Shown here piece after piece: positions 10,826 through 22,775 of a stretch of 64,000 nt of DNA. The first letter of the stretch is position 1; every line of letters begins with the position of its first letter. The notes under the pieces were generated by a model that was not told where the DNA came from, searched no databases, and was given only the letters and a program-made list of their open reading frames with translations. Where the stretch lies: the NCBI GenBank assembly GCA_033782935.1, contig JAWQEG010000621.1, positions 887,001-951,000 of the forward strand, given 5' to 3'. The position numbers and the translations under genes were made by a program. This stretch comes from Petrolisthes cinctipes. Taxonomy: Eukaryota > Arthropoda > Malacostraca > Decapoda > Porcellanidae.

Positions 10826-12740
10826 GTGGGGGCTTGTGTGTGTCTCTGAGACCTGGTGAGCTATAGACTCTGCCCCGATTTCGGGGAGAGAGGGCTTCCC
10901 ATGCTAGATAGGTCGCCAGTGAGAGACCAGGTTTTATGCTTCTCATGCAATAGGCTGCCAGTACGAGCCAACAGTGCTGCCTGCGAAAGGGACTGCCCTC
11001 TAGGGGCCGTCCTGTGTTGGATGGTTGGGTGTCTGGGCCGGGAGATGTTACGGAAGAGGGTCTCAGCACCGTCGTGGACAAACTTTCGAGCCATTGGGGT
11101 ACTCTTTAATGCAAATGTCAACGTGGGACCAAGGTACCAAGCCCACAGCTGCCAGCGTTCAGTCCCCTCATCTACCCGGTAGGTAGTAGATCTTGGCTCC
11201 TGAGGCCATTCCACCAAAATTTCATATGGATAACGATAAGCCTCTTTCTCTTCCTCAAGCGGTGGTCGACAAGGCCCTCGAGACATGACACTCTGGTTGT
11301 AGTGGTATGCAAAAGGCTGGGGTTTGTTCTCCCCAAAGTAATTTCTGCAAACAAGAGAAGACACAGCAGGTAGGGTGTTGCGTTGACGAACCCTGCTAGC
11401 GGTTTGGACCCTTTAATGTTGAATATTATATGTGCATGTCTTTCCTATGGCGCTATCCACTCATTTTTTTTTAGCGTTTTCGAGTGATTCTTCGTATCCG
11501 TATCACCTATGACAGTGAATGCAGATCTAATCGGTGATATATTACTTTTAATACAAATGCTGCTGCCAAAGCAGCTTTAAAGGCAAAAGATTCTCTGTCT
11601 GTCGGGGATACTCATTGTATGGTTCTGATGATGCTGTCCATAAATGTAGTTGGGAGTGACAATGACTACTGCCTCAACATCTTCGATGACTCTGTAGAGC
11701 ATGTCCCTAAAGAGCGCCGTGTTCCTACATCCTTTTGGTTTGTGGCTTACTGCAGAGATAGGCGTGGTAACTTCACCCATGCCTTAGGTTTCTGGAAAAA
11801 TAAATTAGATTACAACCAATAGGCCACATAAAAAAGTACGGTAAGGGTGTTATAATCAGAGCCAAAGATCTTGCACAGGCCATGCTGCTTCTCAATCTCC
11901 CCTATTCTTCTGAATCCATGTTTGAATCCATCAAACCTCATCGAACATTTATATATAGCAAAGTTCGTGTATACAATGAGGACCTGTATGAATTTTGATA
12001 AGAAAGCATTTTTTTCTATGTGCCATAATAGTGTCCAACGGGTAGCAAATATGAAAGACATTAAGAACATGATCATCCTCTCTTTTGTGGCTCACTTATA
12101 TGGCTCGCATATCTCCCCAGATCGCATTACTTATTTAATGGTAAACCTTTTTGTTGAGCGTCCTTTACAGTGTTTTTGTTGTTATGAGTTTGGTCATGAG
12201 AGGAGGAATTGTACAAAATGCTCCCAGCGTGGCAATTATTCTGCTATTGACTCACATCCTACTTCTGAGTGTCCATCAGAGAGTTACTGTGTATACTGCA
12301 GAGATGCTCGTGACACTTCCATCCAAGTTGTTACAGTTAAAGTTTTTATGGACCGCCCCTACACGGTGTGCAGTCCATACCTTCCTCCCAGTGTTACATT
12401 TGAGAGGGGTGATCTCATTCATCTTGTACAAGACCTTCCCTCTCCCTTTATTTTATCGGGCGATTATAATAGTCGTTATCCTCTGTGGGGTAATAGTTCG
12501 GTCAATCCATCCCATGGGTGTTTTTTTGGCATCTTTTATTGAGGATGAGGAATTAGGGGTTTTAAATATGGGAGGTACTTGGATTGTGTTGCCAGATTTA
12601 TATGGTAGTGACTATTTCCCTATACTCCTAGAAAATAACGGGTACGATCTGCATTCTCATCTTCCTCGGCGGAGATTACAGAAGGCTGACTGGCAGTGTT
12701 TTAACCTATAGGTCTTATCTGCCAGGTCAGTCTTCACTTG

Positions 12741-13070
12741 CGGGCCTCTCTCCCGCACTCGCTGTTACTATGTAAAGAACACATTTGATGGCTAATAGCT
12801 TGTAAACAACTCACGCCACACAAATAAATGATACAGAATATTGAATTACAATCCGTTAACTGTGTCCTGATGTACTTGTGAAGACTAAAACCACAATGAC
12901 ATCAACTCAAAATTCCCTTTTATACTCTATTTACATATCTAAGTATGATTTTCACTCTCTGATTTCGTTATAAAACATGTCAGAATCACATTTTCCAATA
13001 CAGCAATATGAAATATAATGTTACTGTCGTTTTTACGAAAAAGAGGAATAATGAAAATACGTACTTACAA
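12741..13070 (+). repeat. Interspersed repeat, first copy, inside copy C
   Basis: About 330 bp, starting CTCTCCCGCACTCGC and ending near a TTACTGTCGTTTTTACG block. It is clearly related in the same orientation to the segment at 13615-13985. There is no coding capacity. It could be a solo LTR, MITE or SINE-like unit; no terminal repeats or clear target duplication were identified. A repeated TACTACACCCG at 13154 and 13202 lies just downstream. Confidence 0.7.
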
Positions 13071-13614
13071 CTCCCTTGGTTTACTACTCACTATTGCCAG
13101 CCCGAAACTAGTTTGTTGAGGACAATGCTAAATTAAAAATTGTGCTGTCAAATATATACTACACCCGCAGTGCTCCAGACTTGTTGCTAGTGTCGAAATT
13201 TTACTACACCCGTGAATTAAGGGTTAAAGAGCTTACTTCTCCGATCTCTTCTGTTGCAGATTTTAGTAGCTCTGATGACATGCTCCATTCTGCTGCTCTC
13301 AACCCTGTCCTAATGAAACTTCTGGCCACTGTCCCAAACGTCCAGTCACTAGGTGGTCTCCAGTCTGCACCACTGTTTTGTGGGAGAAGTGCGCTGCTTT
13401 CTTTCGACTTCATGACTATCGTGGATACCCTTTTCTTTTAAAGGGCTCGGGCTAGACGAGTTTTAAAAGAAGCACAGCGTGGAAGGCCTATTTGTTTTCA
13501 ATTATTACTAAAACTACTACTAAAGTGTTCAAGAGAGTCCGTAAGATGCAAGGAAATTTTCTCCTAGTCCTCTACCTGTCATTAACTATTTAGCTGCAGG
13601 CATTATGTATCGTG

Positions 13615-13985
13615 GCAGCTCTCTCTCCCGCACTCGCAATCATTATGTAAGCAACACATTTGATGGCTGATAGCTTATAAACCATTGACGTTACATAAAG
13701 AAATGTATACAGGACATTGAAGTACAAACCAATAGCTGTCACCTGATATACTTGTCAATACTAAAGTGAGATCTGTAGGATGTGTAGCCATCACATAATG
13801 TCATTAATTCAACATTCACTTTTACACTATATTTACATAGCTAAGTATATTTTCACAATCAAAATTTCAATATAAAACATGTCGGAATCACATTTTTCAA
13901 CATGACAATACTCAATATAATGTCACTGTCGTTTTTACGTACATATGTGGTAATTACAAGAAAAGAAGAGTGATGAAAATATGTC
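13615..13985 (+). repeat. Interspersed repeat, second copy, inside copy C
   Basis: Same order of blocks as the first copy: CTCTCCCGCACTCGC, AACACATTTGATGGCT, ACATGTCGGAATCACATTTT, CACTGTCGTTTTTACG. It replaces the RT portion of copy C, so the deletion and the repeat may be linked, for example by recombination between repeats. Confidence 0.7.
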
Positions 13986-14838
13986 CTACCACCCTTACTG
14001 TCAAGTAAGAATGACTGGTTCTCATGGGTTTCAATTTTCTCCTTCGAAGACAGTTGCTATGCACTTCTGCCGCATACGAGGTGCACACCCCGATCCAGCT
14101 TTTGTGGGTGTTGATGGGAATGAGCGGGCTGACGCCCTGGCTAAGGCTGCGGTCTCCAATTCTCGTCCTCCTGTCAGCCGTCATCCTGTTTCTGCAGTGG
14201 ACCTTCGACCCTACATTGATGTTACCGTTCGTTCCTGCTGGCAGGACAGATGGGATGCCATCGGGGCTAACAAGCTCCGCAACATCCACCAGCGCCTTGG
14301 TTTGTGGAGCTACAGTGGCCTGTCCCACCGGTGGGAGACAGCTCTTGTCTGTCTTCGCATCGGCCACACATTATTAACTCATGGCTTTTAAATGGAGAGG
14401 GCTCCCCCTCCCTACTGTGATGATTGTCTGGTCCCTTTGACGGTACGGCATCTTATTGTCGAGTGTCCCAGCCTTGGGGACCTTCGTCATAGGCACCTCT
14501 CCGAGTACCGGGTGGGTGACGGTTCTTACAGTCTCTCCCAGGTGCTCGGGGAGGAGGCTTGTAGTGTGGGAGGGAACACCCTCTTCAATGTGGAGGAGGC
14601 TGGCCTTCTCCACAAAATATGATTTTATGATATTTATGGTTTTTAGAACCCGTTTAGACGGGTTCTTTTAGTAATAATGTGGTTTTTAGGTTGTGTGTCT
14701 TTTAATCGTGGTGCCTGTCCCTTTCGGGTATTTATGTTTATATTAATTATGTAGATGACAATTTTATGTTGGGCGGTATCTGACCTTAGCTGTTACGCCG
14801 CAAGATGCTTAGTTGCATAAAAAATCAATCAATCAATC

Positions 14839-15209
14839 ATGGCGTGGAAGACAGGGAGGGCACGTGCCTTCTGTGGACCGAGGGAGGCTGCTATTTCATG
14901 AGCAGGGATGTAGGGGCAGTTCTTGCCCGTCCCAAAATCAATCCACAGTTCATCCATGCATGGTAGTGCCTGGGCTACCATCACCGCCAAGACAACGACG
15001 TCGGTGTCTATGGTTTGAACTTGAATCTGACGGTGGTCATGCGCTGCAGCATGGGCCACATGCAGCATGATGCGAGTGTTCGTCTCTTCTTGACAGCATG
15101 GAGCCAGAGAGCTTTCACCTTGCTGCCTTGGAAGGCAGATGGCTGATTCACCCTCAGTGACTACCATCTCCTTTGAGTCGTCATGGAAGGTCTGCACCAG
15201 CACTATCAA
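14839..15209 (-). pseudogene. Fragment of an uncharacterised PIN/XPG-nuclease-like gene
   Basis: A minus-strand frame reads SSLAPCCQEETNTRIMLHVA, then TIDTDVVVLAV, DELWIDFGTGKN, HEIAASLGPQKARALPVFHA. It belongs to the same family as the gene at 49930-51403 (EEADT, DTDV-type, FHAFTGCD motifs). The spacing of acidic positions (E-x-D, D-x-D, G-C-D) recalls PIN/FEN/XPG-fold nucleases; that is inference. The frame is cut exactly where the last motif (FHA-TGCD) should follow, because the AATC tail of copy C begins there. The family's proteins are much longer, so this is a remnant. Confidence 0.65.
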
Positions 15210-15407
15210 TTTAGTTGTATCTTACACGTGTTTTGGCCATAAAGGTCTCATCAGAGATTCTGAACACCGAAATTTGAAGTGGAGAGAGAAGAAATCACAT
15301 CCAAAAAGTGCAAACTCAAAATCAGAAATGATGGGGTGTTCCGATGCACAACCATATATGGACGTGCTGGGTCCCAAGCTGCCAGGTGTCAAATGCCAGG
15401 GAAAGGA

Positions 15408-15457
<50 letters not shown>
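15408..15457. repeat. (CTA)n trinucleotide microsatellite
   Basis: Roughly 16 uninterrupted ACT/CTA units. Open frames through it are poly-Tyr, poly-Leu or poly-Thr artefacts. Confidence 0.97.
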
Positions 15458-16215
15458 ACCAACATTACCAAATTACAATGCCACTACCACCACAACAACA
15501 ACATACTTCTGAACCTATCATTGATGTTGTGTGTGAAAATGGATTTTCCCATAAAAATGACCATTATTCCCCAATACAGTGGTTGGAAATATAATAAAAT
15601 AACACAAAATACATATGTATCGTTTCTATTTGTGAAAACGCATCCCACTGAGTATTTATCACTTCTGAGAAACCTACAAAGAGAAAAACAAGGACAGATA
15701 TCCCATGTTTTTAAAAGTAAAATGGCGTCAATTTTGGAAAATAGTCGCCAAAGGTGACCAAGGCAAAATCTCGATAGGGTCCTTATCCAGAATTGTTCAG
15801 AATACATTAGTCAAAATGTATACCTATTTTGGTGCCTTTATGAAAAGTTAAACAATTGGTTTGTTATGCTGCAGTACTACAACCATCCCTGCATTTCGAA
15901 AAGGTAACTGACTGAAGTACCATTAGCTTGCTACGATGATTATCGACATCTGGACTAAAGAGAGGTATATATACCCTCTATAGACCTGTATGTTCGAAAT
16001 AAGCACACATGCAAAATATGACCTAAATTAATTTTAACAACTTAAGCCTCACCGCTATATTATTATGATAAGCCACATCCATGAGTGAAGCTGTCTTAGT
16101 GAATGACATGGTGATGCAGGGAAATACATTTGAGTGTGAATGTGTGTGTGTAGGGATGGCACCTAACACACTCGCGACTTATGAAAATTAATGTTGCAAT
16201 CTTTGCTCAGTCACT
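15458..16215. other. Unassigned stretch
   Basis: No gene, repeat structure or element end recognised by eye. A short GT run lies near 16139-16150. Confidence 0.4.
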
Positions 16216-16437
16216 CAGCTACCAACACCGGATGTGAGCTTCACACCTACTTCCATGTCGGAACTGCGTTCTCTACAGCGGCAGTTGGCGCTGGAACACG
16301 TAGAAACAGTGACGTCCTCCATCACAGATCCATACTGCCTTTACACTAATGGATCATTGCAAGCAGATGGTGCAGCAGGTTGTGCCGTTTTTTCACATGA
16401 CATGGAGTCCCCTCCAGCGGAGCGGAGCGGACTCTAG
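16216..16437 (+). mobile_element. Second non-LTR family: RNase H N-terminal fragment (forward)
   Basis: The frame LPTPDVSFTPTSMSELRSLQ, then DPYCLYTNGSLQADGAAGCAVFSHD, is the first strand of an RNase H domain; the usual YTDGS appears as YTNGS. It is closely related to the minus-strand sequence at 20105-20345. It stops at about 16437, where the continuation appears on the other strand. Confidence 0.65.
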
Positions 16438-16770
16438 AGAGGTAACATGTCAGGGAGAGAGGACGTCCAACACCACGAGGAGGCAGAAGGCAGGCCTCCT
16501 TCTCGAGTCTGTCAACTGTAGCATTTTGACGTAAACCTAAATGAGATGCGCCCATAAAAATTTGACAGTCAAGTTACGATGATGCAAATGACAAAATCTG
16601 GTGAACAACAGTAGAGTGTGTGGGCTGAACACTGGAGAGGGAATGAAGGGCAGGTTTGGAGTCACAGAAGATGGCAGCATTCACTCCACGTTGACAAACA
16701 AGACTAACAGCATCCAGAATGGCAAACAGTTCACACCATGTTGAGCTAGAGTGTTACAGAGACGATTGTC
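16438..16770 (-). mobile_element. Second non-LTR family: rest of RNase H, inverted
   Basis: The minus strand reads CELFAILDAVSLVCQRGVNA, AIFCDSKPALHSLSSVQPTH, then MGASHLGLRQNATVDRLEKE, i.e. the middle and end of an RNase H domain (FCDSKPAL, then an H-x3-N-x3-D-LEKEA ending). The domain is thus split into two oppositely oriented halves meeting near 16437. The order of the halves does not match simple twin-priming, so a later inversion is more likely. Confidence 0.6.
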
Positions 16771-17204
16771 ACAAGTCAGTCGTTGACTCGTGGCATAAAT
16801 GATAATATCGTGGCATAGAGATAGGTCTTATTTGAGCAGGCGGTGTATATATATAGTCCACTGGTCTAGCTAGCTTAGGAATTTCCACTGCAGTAGGTTA
16901 TGAAGCACCGACGTGTCCCCCTCTGTAACCGTCATTTCGTCCGAAGCCTTTCGCTCGTGTTATCGAAAGAATTAATCATGCCACGACGGATTAATTTCCT
17001 TAAATTGCATATGATTCGTGAAGTGGGAAATCATAGAGAATTAATTATACGTCGTATATTAAAATTGCATGTATAACTAATGTGTATATGTAGTATAAAG
17101 ATGTAAACTTAGTTAGTCAGTGTAGGCCTCCGAACGAGTGTGTGTGGCGTCATGATGTGGCCTGTTTGATATCAGTTCGGCTTACACCACATGGGATAAC
17201 ACAC
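16771..17204. other. Unassigned stretch
   Basis: AT-rich, with no gene recognised. It precedes the foldback element. Confidence 0.4.
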
Positions 17205-19161
17205 GTACAGCCGACTCCACTGCCGCGAGGGCCAGTGCAGTGTTGTCAGCGTTCCCTCTCCCAGGCTTGAACCACAAATTCTATCCGAGACACACTTCTG
17301 AATCATTCACTAGTGAGAGAGATGGTATTGGGGGTTGGCAGGCTTGTATGCTGAGCGAAACGAATGACAATGAAATAATTATCTGTATGTGAGCAATTTT
17401 GTTTTTATGTGGATACAGATATAGGCACCACATGATTCCTGATATATTAATTTTCTATATTTCATGGTGCAGAATACTACATTGTAATGCTCGATAATCA
17501 GGTTTTGATTTACTATTAAAATTATAAATGAAGGAGACCATAGTATGGGAACATATTCCATGCACCTGTGGCCAGTTTATGGATGTTCTGATAATATTAA
17601 CATATCAGGCATGAGAGCCCTTATCCTTGCGCTGGGGTCAAATGTATTCGCATAGCAAGGACCGAAACTGAAGCTTTGTGGTAAAGCTTAAATTGCAGGT
17701 TTAACAGGTGTTATACATATATTTTTTTTCCATGAACTGGAATTAGCCTTGTAGACGAGGCTGGTGCAATTCTTGTGCAGAGTGCAGATGAACTTCCCTT
17801 GACTTCCACCTCCATCTTATCCCTACCCTACTCTCCCCATCTCTCTCTCTCTCCCTTCGGCCATTTCCCTTACCACTTAGTGTCTATATTATTAGTCTTT
17901 GGGCTATATTTAATAAGACAGATACGTTTTAGTGTAGGTAGTTCGTGTCATTATTTATGCTTTCCGATCTCGTCTTTTATTTATTAAATGAATGTCACTT
18001 GATCATCAAACTGTCACGTTAGGCCTCGTCCACTTGGACTGACACTTCGCCACACACACACACAAACACAAGCGATAATTTTGCCAGTCCCCCTCTCGCT
18101 CGCTTGCATCTGCCTGCATCTGACCCGTGTCTGAGGTGGAAAATGTCTGTGTTTTCACTGCTCCCTCGCCCAGGTGTGAACCGCGAACTTTGGTTCACGA
18201 GAAACGTCTGAAACACTTATTACTCTCGTCGCCTGGAGGAGGTCATTGTGAAGGAGGGAATCTTGGCACGATTCTGATTACATTACATTCAATAGTAAGG
18301 AAGTAATTAATACTCATGTAAGCTTAAGTGTAACAACCATAAATTTAGGAATGTTCTTATCACAGTATTTGCCGAGCAATTCTGCAAGGCAATAACGAAG
18401 AATAACGTAAGCCGTAAAACGATAAATACCAGTAATTACATGTTATTAACTTTAGTACTGAATTCTCTAAAGGAATGTGCCACCTGCCATGCATTGGGTT
18501 CCTGCATGAAGAGAGCTTGGGAACTTCAGTTTCCGTCCTTGCAATGTGAATACATTACTGCCAATATATAGGATTTACTTATCCCGGTTTTATTTGACGT
18601 AATCATTAAAGGGGCCAGATGATGGATAGTTCATGGTGCCGATGCTTGGATTATTTAATATCCTCAGTTCTTATGTAATTGTTCCTCAAGTGTCAGCGAA
18701 GTCAGTATATCAGAGTGCTGAGTTTGATCCCAGCGTAAGGATGAGGGCTCTCATGGATGAAATGTTAATATTATCAGAACATCCATAAACTGGCCACAGG
18801 TGCATGGAATATGTTCCCATACTATGGTCTCCTTCATTTATAATTTTAATAGCAAATCAAAACCTGATTATCGAGCATTACAATGTAGTATTCTGCACCA
18901 TGAAATATAGCAAATTAATATATCAGAAATCATGTGGTGCCTATATCTGTATCCACATAAAAACAAAATTGCTCACATACAGATAATTATTTCATTGTCA
19001 TTCGTTTCGCTCAGCATACAAGCCTGCCAACCTCCAATACCATCTCTCTCACTAGTGAATGATTCAGATGTGTGTCTCGGATAGAAGATTGTGGTTCAAG
19101 CCTGGGAGAGGGAACGCTGACAACACTGCACTGGCCCTCGCGGCAGTGGAGCCGGCAGTAC
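17205..19161. mobile_element. Foldback (long-inverted-repeat) element
   Basis: Left arm 17205-17690 is the inverted counterpart of right arm 18510-19161. Outer ends read GTACAGCCGACTCCACTGCC on the left and, as reverse complement, GTACTGCCGGCTCCACTGCC on the right. Matching open frames at 17379-17561 (minus) and 18804-18986 (plus) are copies of the same repeat, not genes. The right arm has about 200 extra bases relative to the left. The central ~800 bp contains CT and CA runs and no recognisable transposase. GTAC at each end may be target duplication or part of the terminus. Confidence 0.75.
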
Positions 19162-20104
19162 ATATTGCTCGTCCTTGATCTCGTACCTCGCCTTTGTCTC
19201 TCGAGACGAAGAGATGACCAGAAGCTGAATAATTTGGAACACTACCAATATTCCCAAAGCTTCATGGTTATTTATATATTATTGATCGATTGCAACAGAC
19301 AATTGATTGGTAATAAGGTAAGAAGGGAGCCTGTCTCAGTCGTTGAGCCCGGGCTAAAAGGGCTTACATAGAGTTCTGCATACCTATAGTAAGTAACGAA
19401 TTGATATGTTGTGTATTGACATTGAAAATTCTTGGTGTAAAGACATAATATCTATAAATGAGTCTATGAAACGAATCTTGGTTATAGATATACTAAACTC
19501 GAGTGGTAGATTGCATTTAAATATTACTTAAAATAAATTGAGTAGAAAGGTCTTGAAATAGCACCTAATAAATAATTAATCACAGTGTTTGATTTGATTA
19601 ATCACAGTGTTTGATTTGATTAATCACAGTGAGTAACGTAAGCTAGGTTATCGTAAGGAAATTGACTGAAGAACAAATCGTTAGAACAATCGAAAGAAAA
19701 TACTCGAGGGAATTAGCGAGTAAACGAAGACATTACGAAACCGTGAAGAAAACGGGTGAAGTTATATCGATTTATTACGATATTAGCTAGTTAGCTATTC
19801 TTGTGCGGAAGTGTATGCGAGTGTTAATAAATTATTAATTGTTTATGTTGTTGCACGACTTATATTAATAAATATATTAAAGTAATTGTAATTGGTTGTT
19901 TCATACACCTACGATTCTGTTGATACTCTTATAAGTGCATATACATCGAAAGAACCCACGTAAAAATCAATATATGTCGACTGAATTGAGAGAAAGGGAA
20001 TAATTAACCTCAGACGATCGTTGAGCCAACACAAAGAATATCCACGAATTAGTCCGGGTAAGTAATAATCTACAGTAAGTAATTGTTACATCACTAAATA
20101 ATCT
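19162..20104. other. Unassigned stretch with a 22-bp tandem repeat
   Basis: At 19575-19631 a unit beginning ATTAATCACAGTGTTTG is repeated about 2.6 times. Otherwise AT-rich, with no gene recognised. Confidence 0.5.
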
Positions 20105-22070
20105 TAATTCACCGTTACAACGACGGCCAACCCAGTCCCCTGGAGGTGACTCCAAGTCAGGTGAGAAAACGGCACAACCTGCTGCACCATCCACTTGCAA
20201 TAAACCATCAGTGTAGAGGCAGTATGGGTCTGTGATGGAGGACGTCACTGTTTCTATGTGTTCCAGAGCCAACTGCTGCTGTAGAGAAGGCAGTTCCAAC
20301 TTGGAAGTAGGTGTGAAGCTCACATCAGGTGTTGGTAGCATCTACGGAGGGGGCCCTGGGGGGACGTTTATAACCATTATATCTATATTAAGACTACGGA
20401 GCATAGAGGAAACAGACCTTATAAGAGTACGTCCAGCAGGCAGTATGAGAGGGACAGGGGAGTTTGGTCTAAGAGAAGTCCTGACTAACTGAGAGTAGTG
20501 GGGTGAAAGATGTGGGAAATAGAGGCATTTGATAGTGAAGTAGCATTAGAGTAAATCCCCTTGACTAATGGGGGAAGATGCAACTCACGGTGGATATTGA
20601 CTATCCTGATTTTTCTAAAGTTTCCAGAGTAGCCCTAGGAAGTTGAATCAAAGTAGGGGAGAGGTAATTAACAACTGAACAGATAATAGCAATATAATTA
20701 TATGGTCCTGGCTACTGTGATGGATATGTCCGTGAAGTTGTTAGTGAGCCATTGAAGTAGTGTAAGTCGGCGCTGGAGGCGACCCAATAAGTTCTGTACA
20801 ATGGGATGGTCTTGAGGCCTGGCAGGGACAACCGGTCAAATATTGACTAGTGCACCCAGGTAGCGGTACTGGGAACACATAGGAATGACAGTCCCTCCAA
20901 TAGTGAATACTGTCCAAGCTTGAAGAAGGCGACAGGTGAATATTCTGCTCTTATCTAAGGAGACAGTAATGCCACAGTGAGAGGAGGCCACAGAGAAGGA
21001 GTCAAGAAACCGCTGGAGATCCCTTGGCGAGCTAGAATGAACACATATATCTTCAGCATAGCACGTAATTGTAGTTCCAGGAATATCAGGGAGAAAAGTG
21101 AGCAACTGATGCATCAGAATATTAAATAAAAATGGGCTGAGAACACCCCCTTGAGGCGTACTAAGATGAAAACTGCGCAAAGGACTGAGCGCACCACTGA
21201 AAAACACACGGGAGGTCCTGTTACTGACTTAGCCCCGAATCCACCTTAGTAGATTATTACCCTTTATCTCAAAGTCAACCAGTTGATCCAAAATGATGTC
21301 CCTATTAGCAACATCTAAGCCACTACGAAGGTCAATGAAGGCCACCACACTGTCCCTGGAGAGGCGAGAGTACAGGTCGACTAGGCAGTGGTGTGTGCTC
21401 CGCTGGGGAAGGAAACCAAACAGCCATGGAGAAAGGCGAACCTGCAGTCGGTACATGAAATGATTGAATAAGATTCTCTCCATAACCTTACATAAACATG
21501 AGGTAAGTGAAATAGGCCTGAACTTCGCAGTGTCGGGCTGAGGGATGGGTATTATTGTGTTGCTGGTCCAGGCTCGTGGTAAACAACCGTCACGAAGACA
21601 AAGATTGCACAGTCGAAGTAGAGGAATCCCAAGAACTTGTTGGAGTAGACGCAGCACAGCATAAGTAATACCATCATCACCAGGGGAAGAAGCTTTACCC
21701 CGAGAGAGAGCACAGCCAAATGTTCCTCAGTTATCTGTTCTGCATCATCGTCATCATCTTGCAACAGAGCAGACATTAGATGTAGCCAATTGACAGCAGC
21801 ACGGGAAGCGAGTGCATCTTGTATGTGGATGGGTAGACTGGCTGGGGTAGATTGTTCTGACCCGGCATTGACAAGTTTTTAGGCATAGGCAGCGGGAGTG
21901 TGGTGACGAGCAGTGGCCTGAGTCTTATTAACAACCTGACGGATGAGGTGCCATATACAGTAGAAGCTACACTCGTTTACTGGTTGATGCTGTTCGTGAA
22001 CCGCTGCCAAGACTCAGTGTGAGCACACTCCTGCAGGGCAACTAAAGAGTCCCTAGGTATCTGGTAACGA
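20105..22070 (-). mobile_element. Second non-LTR retrotransposon, RT plus start of RNase H (degenerate)
   Basis: Read on the minus strand: a linker (ESWQRFTNSIN, ASRAAVNWLHLMSALLQ), then RT with SSPGDDGITYAVLRLLQQV, FRPISLTSCLCKVMERILF, a degenerate AFIDLRSGLDVANRD and TPQGGVLSPFLFNILM. The catalytic box is CYAEDICVHS, where YADD is expected, so the second Asp is Glu. Then LDKSRIF, SQYRYLG, and the RNase H start CLYTDGLLQVDGAAGCAVFS near 20180-20260. Frameshifts lie near 21657 and 21228. Endonuclease and ORF1 are absent, as is everything after the RNase H start. It is a different family from copies A-G. Confidence 0.8.
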
Positions 22071-22615
22071 TGGAGAAGTGTGAAAAGTCCAATTCACCAA
22101 CAAACCAATTCCGATGGAGATCGTATTGCGCATTTATATACATTCTCCAGGTATTCGAAGCACACCTGGTTACTTATTAGTGGTCCTGACTGTACAGCCA
22201 TGGCTGATAGTTCGAACAAGTAAATTTTCCAAACCATTCTTATCGTCGAGAGAGGTTTAGAAGACTCACTTGTTCGAACTCTGTTCAGTTGCTCTCCAAC
22301 ACTCCTTTGACCCTGGTCCAGCACTATCAGCCATGGCTGTACAGTTGCCATCAGATGACTCGAGGCCACCTCATCCACCAACATGCTGGTGTTGTATCTG
22401 GTATCAGTGAAATATATGAAATGGACCGATATTCAGTCGTCCGCTCGGTTGAAACAAACCCAGTTATAAGTTGTCAATATGCAGATTTAACTTTTCTGTC
22501 ATCTGATGGCAACTGTACCTGACGTTAGAGGTGGGAGTGTGGGCTGAAGCCTGAAGGAAGGCTGGTTTGCTCGAAACACTATCCCAACTCATCATCTACC
22601 GCTAGTTCAAAGTGT
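22071..22615. repeat. Palindrome-rich segment
   Basis: Several short inverted repeats are interleaved: TACAGCCATGGCTGATAGT at 22194-22212 against its complement near 22324-22342; TTCGAACAAG against CTTGTTCGAA near 22211 and 22269; and CAGTTGCCATCAGATGAC at 22339-22356 against its complement at about 22494-22512. This looks like the remains of a hairpin-forming MITE; boundaries are unknown. Confidence 0.5.
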
Positions 22616-22775
22616 GTCGATCAGACCAAGTTCATTCTTCATTGATGTACAGTTGGCTCCACATCCGCGTTTACCACTTAGCACTACCAATGTAGAGCTA
22701 CCCAGAAATTTGAATCTCGAACCTCTTTTGATCATGATGCAAACCACTGAATACTGAGTGGGATGGAAAAAGGGG
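22616..22775 (-). repeat. tRNA-derived SINE-like repeat
   Basis: On the minus strand TATTCAGTGGTTTGC resembles an A box and GGTTCGAGATTC about 35 bases later resembles a B box (internal pol III promoter). The body downstream (GTAGTGCTAAGTGGT, GGAGCCAACTGTAC) recurs on the plus strand at 46080-46175. It abuts the broken end of copy D. Confidence 0.5.

Larger units (their letters stand above)
10826..14838 (+). mobile_element. I-like non-LTR retrotransposon, copy C (decayed, deleted)
   Basis: An old copy in the same orientation as A. The leader hairpins and the CCCCGATTTCGGGG element are present near 10830-10890. ORF1 pieces run from about 11225 to 12315 with many stops and frameshifts; one zinc knuckle is still readable. 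At about 12315 the sequence jumps to the endonuclease domain, so the ORF1 C-terminus is deleted. Endonuclease pieces end near 12712. Fragments of the inter-domain region lie at 13220-13600. RT is mostly missing. RNase H and the C-terminal knuckle (14100-14622) are followed by the 3' UTR and an AATC tail ending at 14838. Two copies of an unrelated repeat interrupt it. Confidence 0.8.

Noticed and set aside
17379..17561. Identical 60-aa frames at 17379-17561 and 18804-18986
   Set aside because: They are the two arms of a foldback element, not paralogous genes.
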